DNA of 64,000 nt, taken from Toxoplasma gondii ME49 (Eukaryota > Apicomplexa > Conoidasida > Eucoccidiorida > Sarcocystidae). How positions within the stretch are numbered: the first letter of the stretch is position 1; each line of letters begins with the position of its first letter. Of this stretch, positions 1 through 21,522 are shown in pieces. Where the stretch lies: positions 1,800,661 to 1,864,660 of the forward strand of contig NC_031471.1 of NCBI RefSeq assembly GCF_000006565.2. Direction: 5' to 3'. The position numbers and the translations under genes are program-made. The notes under the pieces were generated by a model. The model was not told the origin of the DNA. It ran no database searches and worked only from the letters and a program-made list of their open reading frames with translations.

Positions 1-600
1 CGGAGCTGCGGTTTCAAAACGACAGAGAAATGCTCTAGGAAGCGATCAGATCTACGGACGGCAGACTTTGAGTTGTCTCTGGATGTCCAGCTCGCTGAAG
101 TGAACCCACCATTGAGGCTGCAGTGCTTGGAGGTCTCAGTGTTCTGTCTCTCTGCGCTTCGACGTTTCGCCTTCTTTGTTTTGTCTTATTCCTTTTCGTT
201 TCTAGCCCCCCGTTATACGAGTTCTCACACCGATTTCAATCTCTCGGGATCGATTCCAAATTGTTGTGGATTCTCTAGCTCGCCAGGTCCACCCTTCCTT
301 CTTGTCCGTCGGACGCGCGCTTGCTCTTCGTCTCCTTGCTTGATTCTCTCATCTCCATTTCTCGTCTTGAGTTCCTTCCTTTTGTTCGTTGTTTCCACCG
401 TCTACTCTGGTCGTGCGAATCCTCTCCGCCCTCGTGTGTACAGCTCGTCCTGGGTGTCCCTGTCAGTCGCGACACCCTTTCTCTTCTTTTCGTTTCCTCT
501 CTGTCTCAGCTCTTGATCCTGTCAGAGGAGCTTGTTCTCTTCTCCGTGGGCTTTCGTTACCTGCTGACTGCTTCCTTCACGTGACAAAAAGGCAGAGAAA
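1..600 (+). promoter_or_regulatory. CT-rich leader and upstream region of the CNNM-like gene
   Basis: No gene is supported here. The stretch is strongly pyrimidine-rich on the + strand from about 130 to 500, as in the 5' leaders of coccidian genes, and leads into an A-rich start context (GAGAAAATGAG) at 601. Short open frames in it encode Leu/Ser/Phe-rich peptides explained by the CT bias. The transcription start cannot be placed from sequence alone. Confidence 0.4.
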
Positions 601-11194
<10,594 letters not shown>

Positions 11195-14100
11195 CTCTAC
11201 CGCCAGTGTCTTTCCCAGCGAGAAAATCCGTGTTGATTTTGTTTGAACAGCAGAGAAGCGAGAAAGAAGCGACCGAGCTGGATGATTACTCCGACAGAAC
11301 AAGCGCCATAGGGATGGGACAATGGTGTCTTGAGGCACCTCCGTTTCAGCCGGTAGTAGTTGTGAAGGCGATGTCGACGTCTTTCTTTGTTTCCGGAAAA
11401 ACGCTCTTGTTTCCATAAACGAGGAGACAGTCCACAGTTTCTCCGTTCGCTCCTGAGAGGATGCTGTTCGGCGAGAGGCAAACGCTGCAAATCCTCTCTT
11501 TCCTCGAGTCCTTTCGCGCTCGGCCTGTGTCTGCTTGCGTAAAGGGTCGAGGTAGGCACGGCGCCTCTGTTCGCTCGCGCAGCGTTCCGTCGAAAAACGC
11601 GTTTCGGCGTTCTCTCTCGCAGACGCGAAGGGACTCTCTGGAAGACCCGCACGCGGGGTGAGAAAAACCAACTCAGCGAGTTACCAAGCGAAGCAATTCT
11701 GCTCGTTGAGTTCTTAAGAGACTGATAAAAAACAGTTCTACGGCGGAGCATGTTGGCGGCAGTGAACGGGAAAGCTGTGCAAGAAGACGAAGAGGTTTTT
11801 AACGGCCTCGCAAGAGAACACAACCGAAACGAAAGGAGGGGCATTTTGGTGCAACAGCCACAGACGTACAATGACAAGGAAATCAATTTCTCTCAGGGCA
11901 CACACAAACACAAATGTATATATATCTATATATATCGATATATATTTGTTTATAAACGGCAGCCCTGGAAGATCCAAATCTCTCTCCTGGACACAAAAGC
12001 AAAGCTGATTCCGTTTCGCGTTTGACTGGCTTGTGTCCACTTTCGTTGTCATATTGAGTTTTTTTCGTGCGATACTTTAAGAAAACCAAAGGCCGCTTGA
12101 AAGAAAAGAAGTTTAATTGAGTTGGATAGGCCTTTAACATCCGTGACGGGCACACGAGGATTAAAGGCGACTTTCGGCCTAGAAAAGGCTGTACACCGCC
12201 CTCTCGCGATACAGGGTATGCGTCTAAAACGGACTCTCTCCACTCTGTGGCCTGGAGGCCCGACAACGAATGAAACCACTAGTCTTTCGAGAACGATTTG
12301 CTGGTGTCTGGAGGGTTGCACTTTGGCAATTGATCAAGGAGACAAATCTCTAGAAGTTCTCCAGAGACAAGCGCGTGAAACTGATCTGCAAGGAAATGTG
12401 GGGAATAACAGCCAAGGAGATGCTTTGTGGATGCACACTTGAGGATGCTCGCCCCTGCTCCTGTAGAAAGACCTTATCTAATAGCAAATGTGGCACACCC
12501 TATTCAGAATCAATAGGATAAATGAATGCGAGAGTTACGTTCACTTTGTCTACAGGGAGAAGCGTTTCTGCCCCCGTGAGACAGCAACCGGGAAGCGTCT
12601 GTAGCTGAGTAGCTCAGCAGACAAAAGAACGCCTTTCTTGATTTGCTGTCTTCCTGGGTTGCCTCTTCCTCTCGTTCTGCCCTGCCTTCTTCCGTGGTGC
12701 AAAAGTGGGCATGGACGGCACAGAACGTTTCTGGGGTAGTTGAAGAGAAATGCAGTTTTGAGGAATCCTATTTTGAAGATGAGAAGAGACAAGAGTTTCC
12801 ACAATAGCTGCGAACGCCTCACAGGCTGCAGTGCATGAAGACAATCGTTCGTCGGACATAAACACGCGACGGCGGATACGTTCATCCTTGAAACTGTTTA
12901 CCATCACCCTCGTTCTTCTGCGTCATCACCCATTTACATATATATGTATACATAGCATATTTGTATATCTCTAGATGCCCTGAGGTGACCCTCGTCAAAA
13001 GCGGGCCGTTTTTTGATTCAAGTACGTCGGTGTGATGCTTCACGAATTATACATTATACATCTATATACGCATTTATATATATATATATATATATATAAT
13101 CCGAAAAGCTCGTTTACACAAGCAAATATGGAAACCACGATATGCTGCATACATACATGTGTGTGTATGTATGTAACTGTATCTAGATTTGCAGGTGTTC
13201 CCACATGTGCAAGAATAATATGAGTAACTGTTTCCCGAATCCACTCCTTGTGAAGAGATGATACACTTGTCCTGTCGAATTTAGCGGCGTAGAAATGAGA
13301 CAATACGGACGACTGTGAACCCGTTGTCTCTCTGTCTTTTCTGCTCTCGCTCCGTCTTCTCATCGACGACATCTTGTCACTCTCCCTCCTTCCCCTCTCT
13401 GTCAGTGTAGCCACCTTTATGCTCTTTTCCATCCCACTACTTTCTTTATTCTCCTCATCCTCATTTCTGGAACTGTCTCTCTCATCATCTGGTGCGCTCG
13501 CGTCGCGTTTTCTGCGAGTCGCTTCCCTTTTTTCCAGGCTTTTCTCGTGTGGAACACGAACCCCACAGAAGTCTTTTCTCCCCGGATACTCCACTGTCGT
13601 GACGCAGCCTCTGTGTGTCTGTTCCTCTTCCTCGTTGGCTCCCGTCTCTTCGCTGGTCCTTCCCTGCCTCAAAATCCTTCGTGAAAGGACCACCTTTTAG
13701 AAGGCATAAGGGAAGGCGATGCGACGCTGGTTCTCATGGCTGAATTCCTAAACGGTGAAAAACACAGAAACACAGAGAACTTCGCAAGTGTCTGCAGTTC
13801 TTTGATGCTACACCTGGCCACTCTCGTCAGTTCGTCTTCTTGCGGCTGTTCCTTCCCTAATAAACGCTTGACACATTTGCGTCCTCGCTTCGCTTCTCTG
13901 CGTTGTCACCTGATCTAAAAATTTACAGTCTCGTGTGCCCCTTCCTCGGCCCTCATCGTCGTCCTTTTCCGTCTTTCACGATTATCTACCGTTGTCGTCG
14001 TCCTTGTATCTCTTCCCGTCTCTTCTTCACTGATCTTCTTCCTCTATCGTTCAACCTTTCTCATCGACGCTTCTCGCCTGACCCTCTCGTCGATTCTTTC

Positions 14101-15285
14101 CATTTGTGTCCTCCTCCTTTCCTTCTCATGAAATACCTCTTTCCTCTTTTTCTTTCCTTCTTTTCTTCGTCTATTTGTCTCCACTATCTTCGCTTGTTTT
14201 CTTTGGCCTCCCCTTGTCCTTCATTTTTTTTCTTTCCTTGCGTCCTCCTCTGTACCTCCTAGAACCGCCTCTCTGTTCTATGTCGTCGTATACCCCCGAC
14301 CAACCTCTCTCCCCACTTTCCTTCTTCCTTCTCGCTTTCTTTCTCTTGTGTTTCCCCTTTTCTTGTCCATCACAGTAAGTGCGCAATGCGTAGGCGTATG
14401 CCACGCATACTTGAGAGACCAGCATTCGTACGCAAGCCGTTCAATTATCATGATAATCTTTCAATTCGCGTTCCCGCTGTACGGCATTTCCATTTCTTAC
14501 CGCATACGCGTTCAGCTGCTTGTCCAGTCGTCTGAGTTGGTGAGCAGTCCATGCTTCCTCTGAGGTTCTTCTGCCTCCGAGGTTCGCCCCTGTCCCCAAG
14601 TTCGAGCCACACTTGATTCTGTCTCCCTTCTGCTCGCGAGCCTCGCGGGTCTTCTCGCCTCGTTTTGTAGCCGTTTCACGCCTGTACCCCTTCATCGCCT
14701 CGTCAGGCTTTTCGCTCCGCGTTTCTCTCTCTCCTTCGTGTCTCCTTTGTGCCGCACCGTGGAAAAACGGTGAATCCAAGACCTCCTTGCCTTCGCACGC
14801 TGCTGCGTCTCCAGCCCCGGTGCGTTGGGTACCGAACGAAGGGTGCAGAAGCGCAGACGAAACATGCGAAAGAGAAAGAGGGGGAACAAGGGAAGGAGGG
14901 GAAGGACGAGCAGCATAGGAAAGAACGGCGAAAGAGGAATAGGCAGATACATCTGCCTCTGACGCTTCGTCCGCGGCATGAAGAAGATCGACTGCACTCA
15001 AGACAACAATCAGAGACAGAGGCAAGTACAATCAGGCTGCAGGAATGCCGAGCGCCACAGGTGAGTCTTTGAGACGACAAAGACGATCTCTAGGATGCGG
15101 ACAAGCCACAGGGAGACTCTCGAAAGGCGCACGGATGTAGCTCTACGTTTATCACCATTTATGCAGATGTACGTACCGATAGATAGAGCGCAGACGACAA
15201 AGAAAAGTGCAGAAAAATAGAGAGAAACCACTGCCGGTGTAGACAAACCTAAAGCGATTCACACATTGATACTAAAGCGATGCAC
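11195..15285. other. Unassigned 4.1-kb stretch between the CNNM-like gene and the ATG13-like gene
   Basis: This holds the 3' flanks of two convergent genes. It has TA-rich microsatellites (about 11915-11946 and 13075-13099) and a CT-rich + strand segment at 13900-14700. Two minus-strand frames look somewhat protein-like: 12614-12904, starting with ATG, and 13040-13693, highly charged, after a possible acceptor at about 13694. Neither has convincing splice partners or a recognisable domain, so I do not call genes. A strong plus-strand donor-like GTAAGT at 14374 and a GTGAGT at 15061 are unexplained. Confidence 0.4.
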
Positions 15286-18200
15286 TTATACACGTCGATT
15301 TCGATGCTGACACTTGCATGGACTCGTTCTTCTCGTTTGCTTACCGAGCTGAGAAACGAGGTGAAGACTCGCCTCCCCACTTTTCTTCTGTCCTTCTCTC
15401 GAGTGACACTTCAGTTCACCCGCTATCTCATTTGATATCCCCCCACCTTCGATCGCCTTTGTCCCCTTTCCCTCGCAGTGGTTTCGCTTCTCCGCCTCCC
15501 CATCGCATTTCGTTTCCGCGGACGTCTTCGATGCCTTTCCTACCACCTGGATTCCTGCCATTTCTTGTTCTCCAGCCGTCTGCCGCCGTGATGGACGCTG
15601 ATGTGAAGACGCGGCCCTCTTTCGCTGGTCTTCGTGAGACGATCCTGAGGAATGACGCCTCCAAGAAGCAAGCGAAGGCGTTTTGAGCCGAGACGAAGTT
15701 GACTCCGCATGCAAAGAGCAGGAAATGGAAGAAGAGAAAAACACATCATCAGAATCAGGAGAAGAAAGAGGAGAGTCTGGAGAGCCTCGCAGCTTAGGCG
15801 CTTTCGGCTTCTCATAGGGTCCCGAAGGCGAAAAGCAGACCGACGAAGAATGCGGCCCGTCGTTTTCCGTGAGACGACGAGAAGGTGGAGAAGCTAGATC
15901 TTCCACCAAACATGAAAAAGAAAAGTTGCAAAGAGAGACAGGCTCCGACGCAGAGAGATGAAATGCCTCGAGAGTATCTTGCCACGCGTCGGCCAGCCAC
16001 CCTAGGGGAGGGCTCGCGGCTTCTTCGAGAAAGGCAGAAATCGAAAACGGTGTCGCAGCAGAGGAAAGACACCGGTTCGAAACCTGTAAATCTGAGGAAG
16101 AATCCGGTGAGTCACACACTTCTTTGATAGAACGGAGGAGCGTGAAAGGGTGTGGCGCAGGTTTCCCTCTCACGATTTCCATTTGCATTTCTTCGGTCTC
16201 TCCCTCGCTCTGGATCTCCCCCGCTTCGGCAAAAGCCGTCCCTGCCCTTAGTCTCTGAGAGGCAGCGTAGGACGGGGCTGAAAGTTCGGGCATGAGCCAC
16301 AAGGCAAGGAAGGAACTGTCTCCTTCGTCGCCATCGTCTGACTTGTCGGTTTGACAGGCCAGCAAGGTTCCGGCTCTTCTGTGCGTCGTCGACTCTGTTC
16401 TGCTCTCACCTCGAGCGGCATCAAATGCGTTCCCAGTGTCTTCGTTCTCAGCGCATGCCGTAACTCCTCTCGGGCAAGATAGTGCCTTCTCTCTAGACAG
16501 CGTCACCGCGAAAGGGTCTCCGCTCTCTGTGACATCGGCAGGGAAGCCACGCACACTGCCGCGTTTCTTCGGTGAAGATCTCCGTCTTTGCACAGATGCA
16601 TGCAGAGCGTTGGACTCGACAGAAATGTCGTCTGTCAAGTCAGTGAGGAGCGGATGCAAGTGCAGCTCGCCGTCTGCCCTCTCTTTGCCGACACGCACTA
16701 CATCCGCATCCGCCTCCCAGAAATCCTGTTCGCCGTCACTGTCTTCCTCGAGATCGAAATCCAAAACGATGACTGCTCTGTGGGTCTCGAGTGTCTTCAG
16801 TCTCTCCAAGGTGCCCGAACCTCTCGCCTCCTCGTCGGCCCCCCAGAAGGCGCGTTCCTCCTGCCCTTGGGCCTCGAGCTTTCGTCTGTCCCTGCCACAC
16901 CCTGGAAATTCCCTGCTCCTCCCTTCTTCTTTCTTCGCGCTGTAGATGCCTGAGCCTAGATTCCGCTCTTCAGTCGACAGTCGCAGCTCGGCCGGCAACT
17001 TCGCCACTCCGAATCCAGTGCAGTGCGCAGCAGAGGTCGACGCGGGAGAGGGATAGAGAGCAGGAGAAGAAGGCGAACGAAGAGGACAAGACGAGAGACG
17101 ACGAGAAGCGGAGAGAAAAGTGGAAGAAGAGGAGCAGAAAGGAGACGTCGAAGAGACAAACGGACTCGAAGAGGAAGAGGCGAGAAACGAAGACGAAGGT
17201 GGAAGAAAAACAGACAATGGAGCAAAAGAAGTGGAAGCAGAAGAACGACAAAGGGAAGAAGCCAGACATGTAGAAGAAGACGGAAGAATAGAAGAAGACG
17301 AGTCCGCGGATGTGGCGCAGGAAGGCTCGAGTGCGGGCGACCGCTGCAGCAACACAGCCCAACGCGTCTTTGTTTCGGCGGCAGAATTCTGGGAGGAAGT
17401 CAAGGTCCCTTCTGAAGGTGGACAAGAGTCGGAGGGAACGAAGCACGATGAGAAAGAAACGAGAGACGAAGAGGGGCGAACCATCGTTCGGCATGATGCG
17501 AAGTCCGCGACAACGAACGAACTGCCTTCTCCGAGGGTGGTGTCGTTCCGTCCTTCATTCTCAGCAACCGTTGCCCCTTTCCCTTCTCTCTTGGTGAAGG
17601 TTCCCTCAAAACCTGGCCCTCGTCCTTTCTCCCCTGCTCGTTCCCCTTCTCTGTCTTTCCAAATGTACGGTGAGCTACGGCGCGCTTCACTGCGTGCAGA
17701 AGGAACGGAGAAACGCGAAACAAACGGAAAATCGACTCGGCTCGCACGCACCGCCCAAGAGGCCTCTCGTGGCACGAGAGGCCGCGAACTGGACGCAGGC
17801 GCTACCCATTTCATTGCATGCGTTTGACTGTCTTCTTCGTGTGTGTGTGCTTGCATTCCCTTTTCATCATTCGTGTCCAGACAAACCGATCTCGCCTGCT
17901 GAGAGGCGTCTGTCACCTGCACTCTCTGCGTTCCGTTAGCCTCATCTCCTGTTGTCTCTTCGTCTCTCGCATCATCTTTTCTCTCTTCGTCTTGGCCCCT
18001 TCCTGCCTCTGGTGTGCGCGGGAGAGGCGTTGGCGACGCTGAGGCTGAAGGAGAAAGGGAAGAGGCTGAAGAGGAGGGAGAGATCGAAGGCAACGACATG
18101 GAACCGGGAAAGGGGAGGTGAATCGAGATGCGGCATGGAGCAGCTCCAGCGTGCCGCGCAGCAGCACGGGGAAGACGACGGGAGTCCAGCGTGCATGCAT

Positions 18201-21200
18201 CCTCACTGCAGCGAAATAGTTCCGTTAAGGAGGGAGACACATCCCCTACCTCCCGCCGCAGCGTCTCAGCGGCAACAGCACAGGAAGACGACAAATGAAT
18301 GGTGGACTCCTTGCGAGGAAGGGAAGCAAAAAGAGACACTGGGGGGGGTGGCGTCGAATCAAAGCAACTGGTACCTGCAGAAAGATCTCGAGTTGTGTCT
18401 GGACTCTCCGCGTCCGAACCGTTCGTCCTAGGTGTGCAAATCGTTTCATGGGGTGGCCGAAAGCATGTCCTCTCATCCTCCTCTTCATTCCCTCTGTGGA
18501 ACTCTCCCCTCAAGGTGGGATCTGTCTCCATCCTTCCTTCTGCCTCTTGACTGTCTCCTTGACTGTCTCTCTCTCCTTGGCAATCGTTCCCCTTCCTGCC
18601 AGTGTCTGCCAACAGACCCGCCAACTTCTCCATATTTCGACCGTCCTCGCCCTCCTGGGATACGACGAAAAGGGATCTTCCGCCGAAGTCTCCCGACGCT
18701 CCAGAAGCCGACAAAGTTGGAGAAGAAATCGGAGCACATCTGCCGAGTCTCTCAGTTTCGTCGGCTTCGCCGTCGAGAACAGACGTACGCCGCTCCCGGA
18801 CCTCTGGGCGTCCACTGCCTCCAAACGAAGAGTCTGGAGAACTCGCGACGAGACCGGGTCCGGTACACGCCTCTGCAGCAGGTTCAAGAAGAAATGCAAT
18901 GTCTTCTCGGAAGGAGACGCGGACGGAGAGAATTCCCTGTCCACATGGGAGCGCGACCCCCGGAACTTGACTGTAACCTGCTTCTTCTTCTGTTAACCAA
19001 GTCCTCTTCCCCGCATCCCCAGTCCCTGCGCTCCCTAGGCCTACCCCGATCCGATCGCGAGGCGTTTGCTGAGTGGAACCGGAAGAACAAGCAGACATAG
19101 ATTTGGATGTGGATTTCTCGACGGCTTTCTTTCGTTTGTCAGACCGATGGCAGTGCGGCTTTCGAAAGGAAGCGTCCGCCTCCCGCTTTCCACTTTTCTG
19201 TCCTCTGGTTGATCTTTCCCCCTGTTGTTGCCTCAGAGAGTCTCGAGGTGAAGCACACCGTGGCACCAGCGCTGCCACGATTCGAGGCCCTCCAGAGAGA
19301 CTGGAAAGCGAAGTCTCTAGAGGAGACATCTGAGACTCTGAGAAGCCTTCCCAGGTTGTTCCTTCACTGTTTCTGGCTGAGGCGGTCCACGAAGCAAGGG
19401 AAGGCTGGTGGCAGGATAACGGATGCGCATGTGATGCATAGGTCGCGACTGCGACGTCGCTAGACCGGGATGACTGTCTGCGCCGATACGACGAGGGTGC
19501 TCCGTCCCAATGCAGGAAAATAGACGCGTGCATGCACCAGGGAGGCGCCGGACCTGATGCGTCTCGTGGGGATCGACTGCAGCGCAAACCGTGGAGACAA
19601 GAGGAAGAAAGACTCCCAGAGAAGGACGTCTGAGAAGCGGTTGAAGCCAGTGACGGGGATGTCGCTTCTCGATGGCACGCACTCAACTCAGCTGGACCGA
19701 ATGGACGCCGCGGAGACGAAGAGGAAAGCGACGAGGTGGATGAGAAGGGTCGAAGTCCCTGGTGGGTGCGACTGGGATGGCAAGATGAAGACAGGAAGGA
19801 ATGTGCGGTGCTACGGCAGGTAGCAGGCAGGGAAAGAGATGGAATTGGAGCGGGCCTGTGGCATCGCGGCTCGGCCCGAGAGGTCTTCATGGGAGAAGAA
19901 GAGAGCGAAGGAGCGGCAGCAAGGAAAGCAGTCGACAGGGAAGAAGACTTTGGGATTGGAACATGGTGAGAAAAAGCGTGCAGGGATCTTTGATACGTGG
20001 ACGAGGCAGGCGGGATCCGGCTTGTGGATTTCTGGGCCGCTTCTCGATCTTCTCGATGAAAGGCAGTCCGACGAGTCTCATCTGCTTGGAGTTGAGTTTT
20101 TGGATATCGGTAAATAGGGGTTTGGTGTCTAGCGGGGTAGATATACATTGATGGCACAGAAAGGGCGTTGAAACCTGCATCTGTTTCAGGGGGAAACAGG
20201 AGAGACTCAGCCGATGAAAGGAGAGAAAATGTAGGAAGGAGATGCGCAAACGCTGTGAATCCCCTCATTGCCGTTGACAGGTTGCGAAGGAGAATGTCGA
20301 AACTCTGGCCCCCGAGCGCGGCAGAAGGTCCAGACGGGGACCAGGAAGGTGGCGATGCACACGCGAGAGGCGGCGAGTACGCAAACGTCCACCTTTCCAG
20401 AAGCAAACAGACGAGGTTGTCGTTTGCGTTGTCGTGGTGGGATTGCGAGGAAGCAGTCGTCACACTGCGCTCGTCACCGAGTCTGGAAATCCCAGAAGAA
20501 GACGGAGTTAAAGGGCGTCCCCTTCCTCCGTCACTTCCTCTGCTCCGACCCGCGGACGCGTCCTCGCACTTCCTTCCGTGAGACCCATGACAAGCAAAAA
20601 AGAAGGGTGAGACAAATACCGGTGGGGATTCTCCACTCGGTAAGTAGTCATCGCCATCCCGGTGCTGTCGGTCTCTCATATCTGCCTTTTGTGCCGTGCA
20701 TTCTCCGTCCACAGTTTCATGTGGTTCGCGCGTGCTGTAGAAAAGCGCCTGACGAATCGTTGCGTCTCTTGTTTCTCTGCTGTCTTGTTCGCTTCGGTCT
20801 TCGTCCTCCCTCTCGCTCTTCCCCGCGTTCGCCTCGCGATGACTTCCCTCCCTTGTCTTGTCATCGCGAAACGTGTCTCGGCTTTGGTAGTCGTTGTGCT
20901 GGAAATTCCTCCTGGAGTCACAGATCAGGTCGCCATTCACCCCGCTGCTTTCGTCCTCCTCTTCTTGCGTCGCCTCGTGGGTTTTCTGTGGAAGTGTGAC
21001 TCCCCGCGAAGAGCGCGACACAGAGGAAGTTGTGCAAGAGAGAAATGATCTGTCTGTTGGAGGGGCGTCAGAGGTGCTGGCCAGCGTTAGCGGGTCCCCA
21101 GAGAAAGGCATTAAGAGCGGTAGCACTTGCGGTAAGAGGCCGCAAGTGACAACGGTCGAAAAAGGCAGGAAGAGGAGCACGTCGACAGAAATAGAGAAGG

Positions 21201-21522
21201 GCGGACAAGAGGGAAAAGATTGGAGTTCCGGGGCGGCAGCGAAAAGAGCGTTCCTCAAAGAGGGGATCCGCGGCGAACAAGGTATTCCAAAGAGCGGAGG
21301 TGCAGAAGACGCACTTGTGGGAACTGACGATGTCGGGTAAAAGCCGTGAGCGGCCACCGGAGGATTCGAGGAAGAAGAGCGGAGGAGCGGAGGCTCGAAG
21401 ACTGTGGAAGCAGATGACATTAGCGAAGATGAAGGGGCGGAAAGCCGTGACGAAAGAACTGTTTCGATAGCAGAGCAAAGCCATTCTGCAAAAACGCCCA
21501 GTGTCGCCGTCTCCTGTGCCAT
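15286..21522 (-). CDS. Large Ser-rich protein with ATG13/HORMA-like blocks
   Basis: A single 2078-codon open frame begins with ATG at 21522 (context AAGAATGGC) and ends at 15286. Most of it is disordered Ser/Arg/Glu-rich sequence. The N-terminal ~900 residues contain hydrophobic blocks in the order expected for the ATG13 HORMA domain: a helix ending in a basic residue (VFAEWLCSAIETVLSSR, 10-26); a strand (SISVDVLLFL, ~110-119); LLERWTFAYSP (374-384), like the LERW motif; LLRNLSTAMRGFTAFAHLLP (411-430), like the LLRSLY...RLLPAY helix; and LPCGQGILSVRVSFRED (858-874), like the TPxGxLxxSxxYR strand. Known ATG13 is the adaptor of the ATG1/ULK1 kinase that starts autophagy; assigning that role here is inference. 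Inserts of 25-400 aa separate the blocks. A consensus donor at 15344 (CTCG|GTAAGC) could splice to 15248 and replace the last 19 residues. Coding status is secure from frame length; identity is tentative. Confidence 0.8.
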   Translation of the reverse strand: MAQETATLGVFAEWLCSAIETVLSSRLSAPSSSLMSSASTVFEPPLLRSSSSNPPVAAHGFYPTSSVPTSASSAPPLFGIPCSPRIPSLRNALFAAAPELQSFPSCPPFSISVDVLLFLPFSTVVTCGLLPQVLPLLMPFSGDPLTLASTSDAPPTDRSFLSCTTSSVSRSSRGVTLPQKTHEATQEEEDESSGVNGDLICDSRRNFQHNDYQSRDTFRDDKTREGSHREANAGKSEREDEDRSEQDSRETRDATIRQALFYSTREPHETVDGECTAQKADMRDRQHRDGDDYLPSGESPPVFVSPFFFACHGSHGRKCEDASAGRSRGSDGGRGRPLTPSSSGISRLGDERSVTTASSQSHHDNANDNLVCLLLERWTFAYSPPLACASPPSWSPSGPSAALGGQSFDILLRNLSTAMRGFTAFAHLLPTFSLLSSAESLLFPPETDAGFNALSVPSMYIYPARHQTPIYRYPKTQLQADETRRTAFHREDREAAQKSTSRIPPASSTYQRSLHAFSHHVPIPKSSSLSTAFLAAAPSLSSSPMKTSRAEPRCHRPAPIPSLSLPATCRSTAHSFLSSSCHPSRTHQGLRPFSSTSSLSSSSPRRPFGPAELSACHREATSPSLASTASQTSFSGSLSSSCLHGLRCSRSPRDASGPAPPWCMHASIFLHWDGAPSSYRRRQSSRSSDVAVATYASHAHPLSCHQPSLASWTASARNSEGTTWEGFSESQMSPLETSLSSLSGGPRIVAALVPRCASPRDSLRQQQGERSTRGQKSGKREADASFRKPHCHRSDKRKKAVEKSTSKSMSACSSGSTQQTPRDRIGVGLGSAGTGDAGKRTWLTEEEAGYSQVPGVALPCGQGILSVRVSFREDIAFLLEPAAEACTGPGLVASSPDSSFGGSGRPEVRERRTSVLDGEADETERLGRCAPISSPTLSASGASGDFGGRSLFVVSQEGEDGRNMEKLAGLLADTGRKGNDCQGERDSQGDSQEAEGRMETDPTLRGEFHRGNEEEDERTCFRPPHETICTPRTNGSDAESPDTTRDLSAGTSCFDSTPPPPVSLFASLPRKESTIHLSSSCAVAAETLRREVGDVSPSLTELFRCSEDACTLDSRRLPRAAARHAGAAPCRISIHLPFPGSMSLPSISPSSSASSLSPSASASPTPLPRTPEAGRGQDEERKDDARDEETTGDEANGTQRVQVTDASQQARSVCLDTNDEKGMQAHTHEEDSQTHAMKWVAPASSSRPLVPREASWAVRASRVDFPFVSRFSVPSARSEARRSSPYIWKDREGERAGEKGRGPGFEGTFTKREGKGATVAENEGRNDTTLGEGSSFVVADFASCRTMVRPSSSLVSFSSCFVPSDSCPPSEGTLTSSQNSAAETKTRWAVLLQRSPALEPSCATSADSSSSILPSSSTCLASSLCRSSASTSFAPLSVFLPPSSSFLASSSSSPFVSSTSPFCSSSSTFLSASRRLSSCPLRSPSSPALYPSPASTSAAHCTGFGVAKLPAELRLSTEERNLGSGIYSAKKEEGRSREFPGCGRDRRKLEAQGQEERAFWGADEEARGSGTLERLKTLETHRAVIVLDFDLEEDSDGEQDFWEADADVVRVGKERADGELHLHPLLTDLTDDISVESNALHASVQRRRSSPKKRGSVRGFPADVTESGDPFAVTLSREKALSCPRGVTACAENEDTGNAFDAARGESRTESTTHRRAGTLLACQTDKSDDGDEGDSSFLALWLMPELSAPSYAASQRLRAGTAFAEAGEIQSEGETEEMQMEIVRGKPAPHPFTLLRSIKEVCDSPDSSSDLQVSNRCLSSAATPFSISAFLEEAASPPLGWLADAWQDTLEAFHLSASEPVSLCNFSFSCLVEDLASPPSRRLTENDGPHSSSVCFSPSGPYEKPKAPKLRGSPDSPLSSPDSDDVFFSSSISCSLHAESTSSRLKTPSLASWRRHSSGSSHEDQRKRAASSHQRPSRRQTAGEQEMAGIQVVGKASKTSAETKCDGEAEKRNHCEGKGTKAIEGGGISNEIAGELKCHSREGQKKSGEASLHLVSQLGKQTRRTSPCKCQHRNRRV

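Noticed and set aside
13374..13700. Plus-strand Ser/Leu-rich 108-codon frame with an apparent hydrophobic start
   Set aside because: The hydrophobicity comes from the CT-rich composition; no splice partners or motif.
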